DNA of 48,733 nt from Chloroflexota bacterium (lineage in GTDB: Bacteria > Chloroflexota > Anaerolineae > UBA4142), in assembly GCA_016208315.1 (NCBI GenBank), contig JACQYF010000105.1, positions 1 through 48,733 of the forward strand. Direction: 5' to 3'. Within the stretch, counting starts at the first letter, position 1. The number at the start of each line of letters is the position of its first letter. Position numbers and translations under genes: made by a program. Under the pieces are notes generated by a model. It was not told where the DNA came from. It did not search any database and worked only from the letters and a program-made list of their open reading frames with translations. Positions 48,435-48,733 of this stretch are shown here, piece after piece.

Positions 48435-48733
48435 ATGGAAATTTCGAGACGGGAATTTTTAAAGTACCTGGGCGCGTCTGCCGCGGCCTTGGCCATGGCG
48501 GGCGTTCCTCTCGACCAGATTGAGAGCGCATTGGCGGCGTCGAACAGCCCGGCGGTGATTTGGCTCCAAGGATCGGCGTGTACTGGCTGCTCGGTATCAC
48601 TGCTCAACGCGGTGAATCCGACGATTGATCAGGTCCTGCTGAACACGGTTAGTGTCAAGTACCACAACAATTTGATGACGGCGGCCGGCGATCTCGCCGT
48701 CAGCGCGGCGCGTTCGACGCAAGCCGCCGGCAA
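48435..48733 (+). CDS. [NiFe] hydrogenase small subunit (partial)
   Basis: The first 99 residues, cut by the window edge. A Tat signal SRREFLKYLGASAAALAMAG is followed by AVIWLQGSACTGCSVSLLNA, the Cys-x2-Cys of the proximal iron-sulfur cluster of [NiFe] hydrogenase small subunits, and SVKYHNNLMTAAGDLA, the usual next segment. The enzyme oxidises hydrogen outside the cytoplasm and passes electrons to the respiratory chain; the large subunit and maturation genes should follow. AGGAGG lies nine bases before the ATG. Confidence 0.95.
   Translation, partial: MEISRREFLKYLGASAAALAMAGVPLDQIESALAASNSPAVIWLQGSACTGCSVSLLNAVNPTIDQVLLNTVSVKYHNNLMTAAGDLAVSAARSTQAAG

Overview
The window looks like chromosomal DNA of a free-living, GC-rich (roughly 58-60 %) bacterium, most likely a member of the Chloroflexota near the Anaerolineae. 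That placement is inference. It rests on a bacterial radical-SAM/GNAT Elp3, very large PAS/GAF sensor kinases, PA14/golvesin surface proteins, many AGGAGG-type ribosome binding sites and intergenic spacers full of long palindromes. No rRNA, tRNA, CRISPR array, phage or transposase was seen. Housekeeping promoters are close to the sigma-70 consensus, and several genes look leaderless.

Layout. 1-4177 (minus): an ECF sigma factor, a zinc-finger anti-sigma-like protein and a TPR-CHAT protein that is broken by an in-frame TAG and an apparent N-terminal frame change. 4227-7576 (minus): a MASE3 histidine kinase, a Spo0M/arrestin-like protein and a CbiR-like TIM-barrel protein in one operon. 7708-8286 (plus): iron superoxide dismutase. 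8427-14588 (minus): a receiver-only regulator, then a LuxR-type regulator overlapping a 1652-residue six-PAS/three-GAF histidine kinase. 14914-18086 (plus): a secreted triple-PA14 protein behind an attenuator-like leader, and a glycosyltransferase. 18118-18693 (minus): a DUF1360 membrane protein. 18862-22790 (plus): a LacI regulator with consensus promoter and operator, a GH65 disaccharide phosphorylase and beta-phosphoglucomutase, together a phosphorolytic route to glucose 6-phosphate. 22927-26078 (plus): NADP-isocitrate dehydrogenase next to its kinase/phosphatase AceK.

26059-30339: an MFS transporter and elp3 (minus) preceded by two small coupled genes, one DUF4160; a divergent leaderless methyltransferase resembles eukaryotic Trm9/ALKBH8, hinting at a bacterial cm5U-to-mcm5U tRNA pathway. 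30439-35044 (minus): tagaturonate epimerase, fructuronate-reductase-type SDR, a Dot1-like methyltransferase and a LarA-family protein. This is a hexuronate route in which the LarA homologue may be a sugar-acid C2 epimerase. 35211-36909 (minus): an exported sulfite-oxidase-type molybdoenzyme with a lipoprotein cytochrome c. 37214-38551 (plus): an ATPase/winged-helix regulator. 39120-43688 (plus): PspA, two binding-protein-like proteins (one with a VWA domain) and a membrane coiled-coil protein, a possible envelope-stress module. 43730-46047: a small conserved protein, a TumE-type toxin with a two-part antitoxin, and a DUF4037 protein. 46088-48070 (plus): an orphan amino-acid-type binding lipoprotein and a LysM-cupredoxin protein. 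48435-end (plus): the start of a Tat-exported [NiFe] hydrogenase small subunit.

Many spacers carry long near-perfect inverted repeats of a few recurring types: AGACC...GGTCT hairpins, GTAGGGGCGGGG hairpins, and a 270-bp element with TGTCATTGCGAG termini. They are a conspicuous feature of the intergenic DNA.
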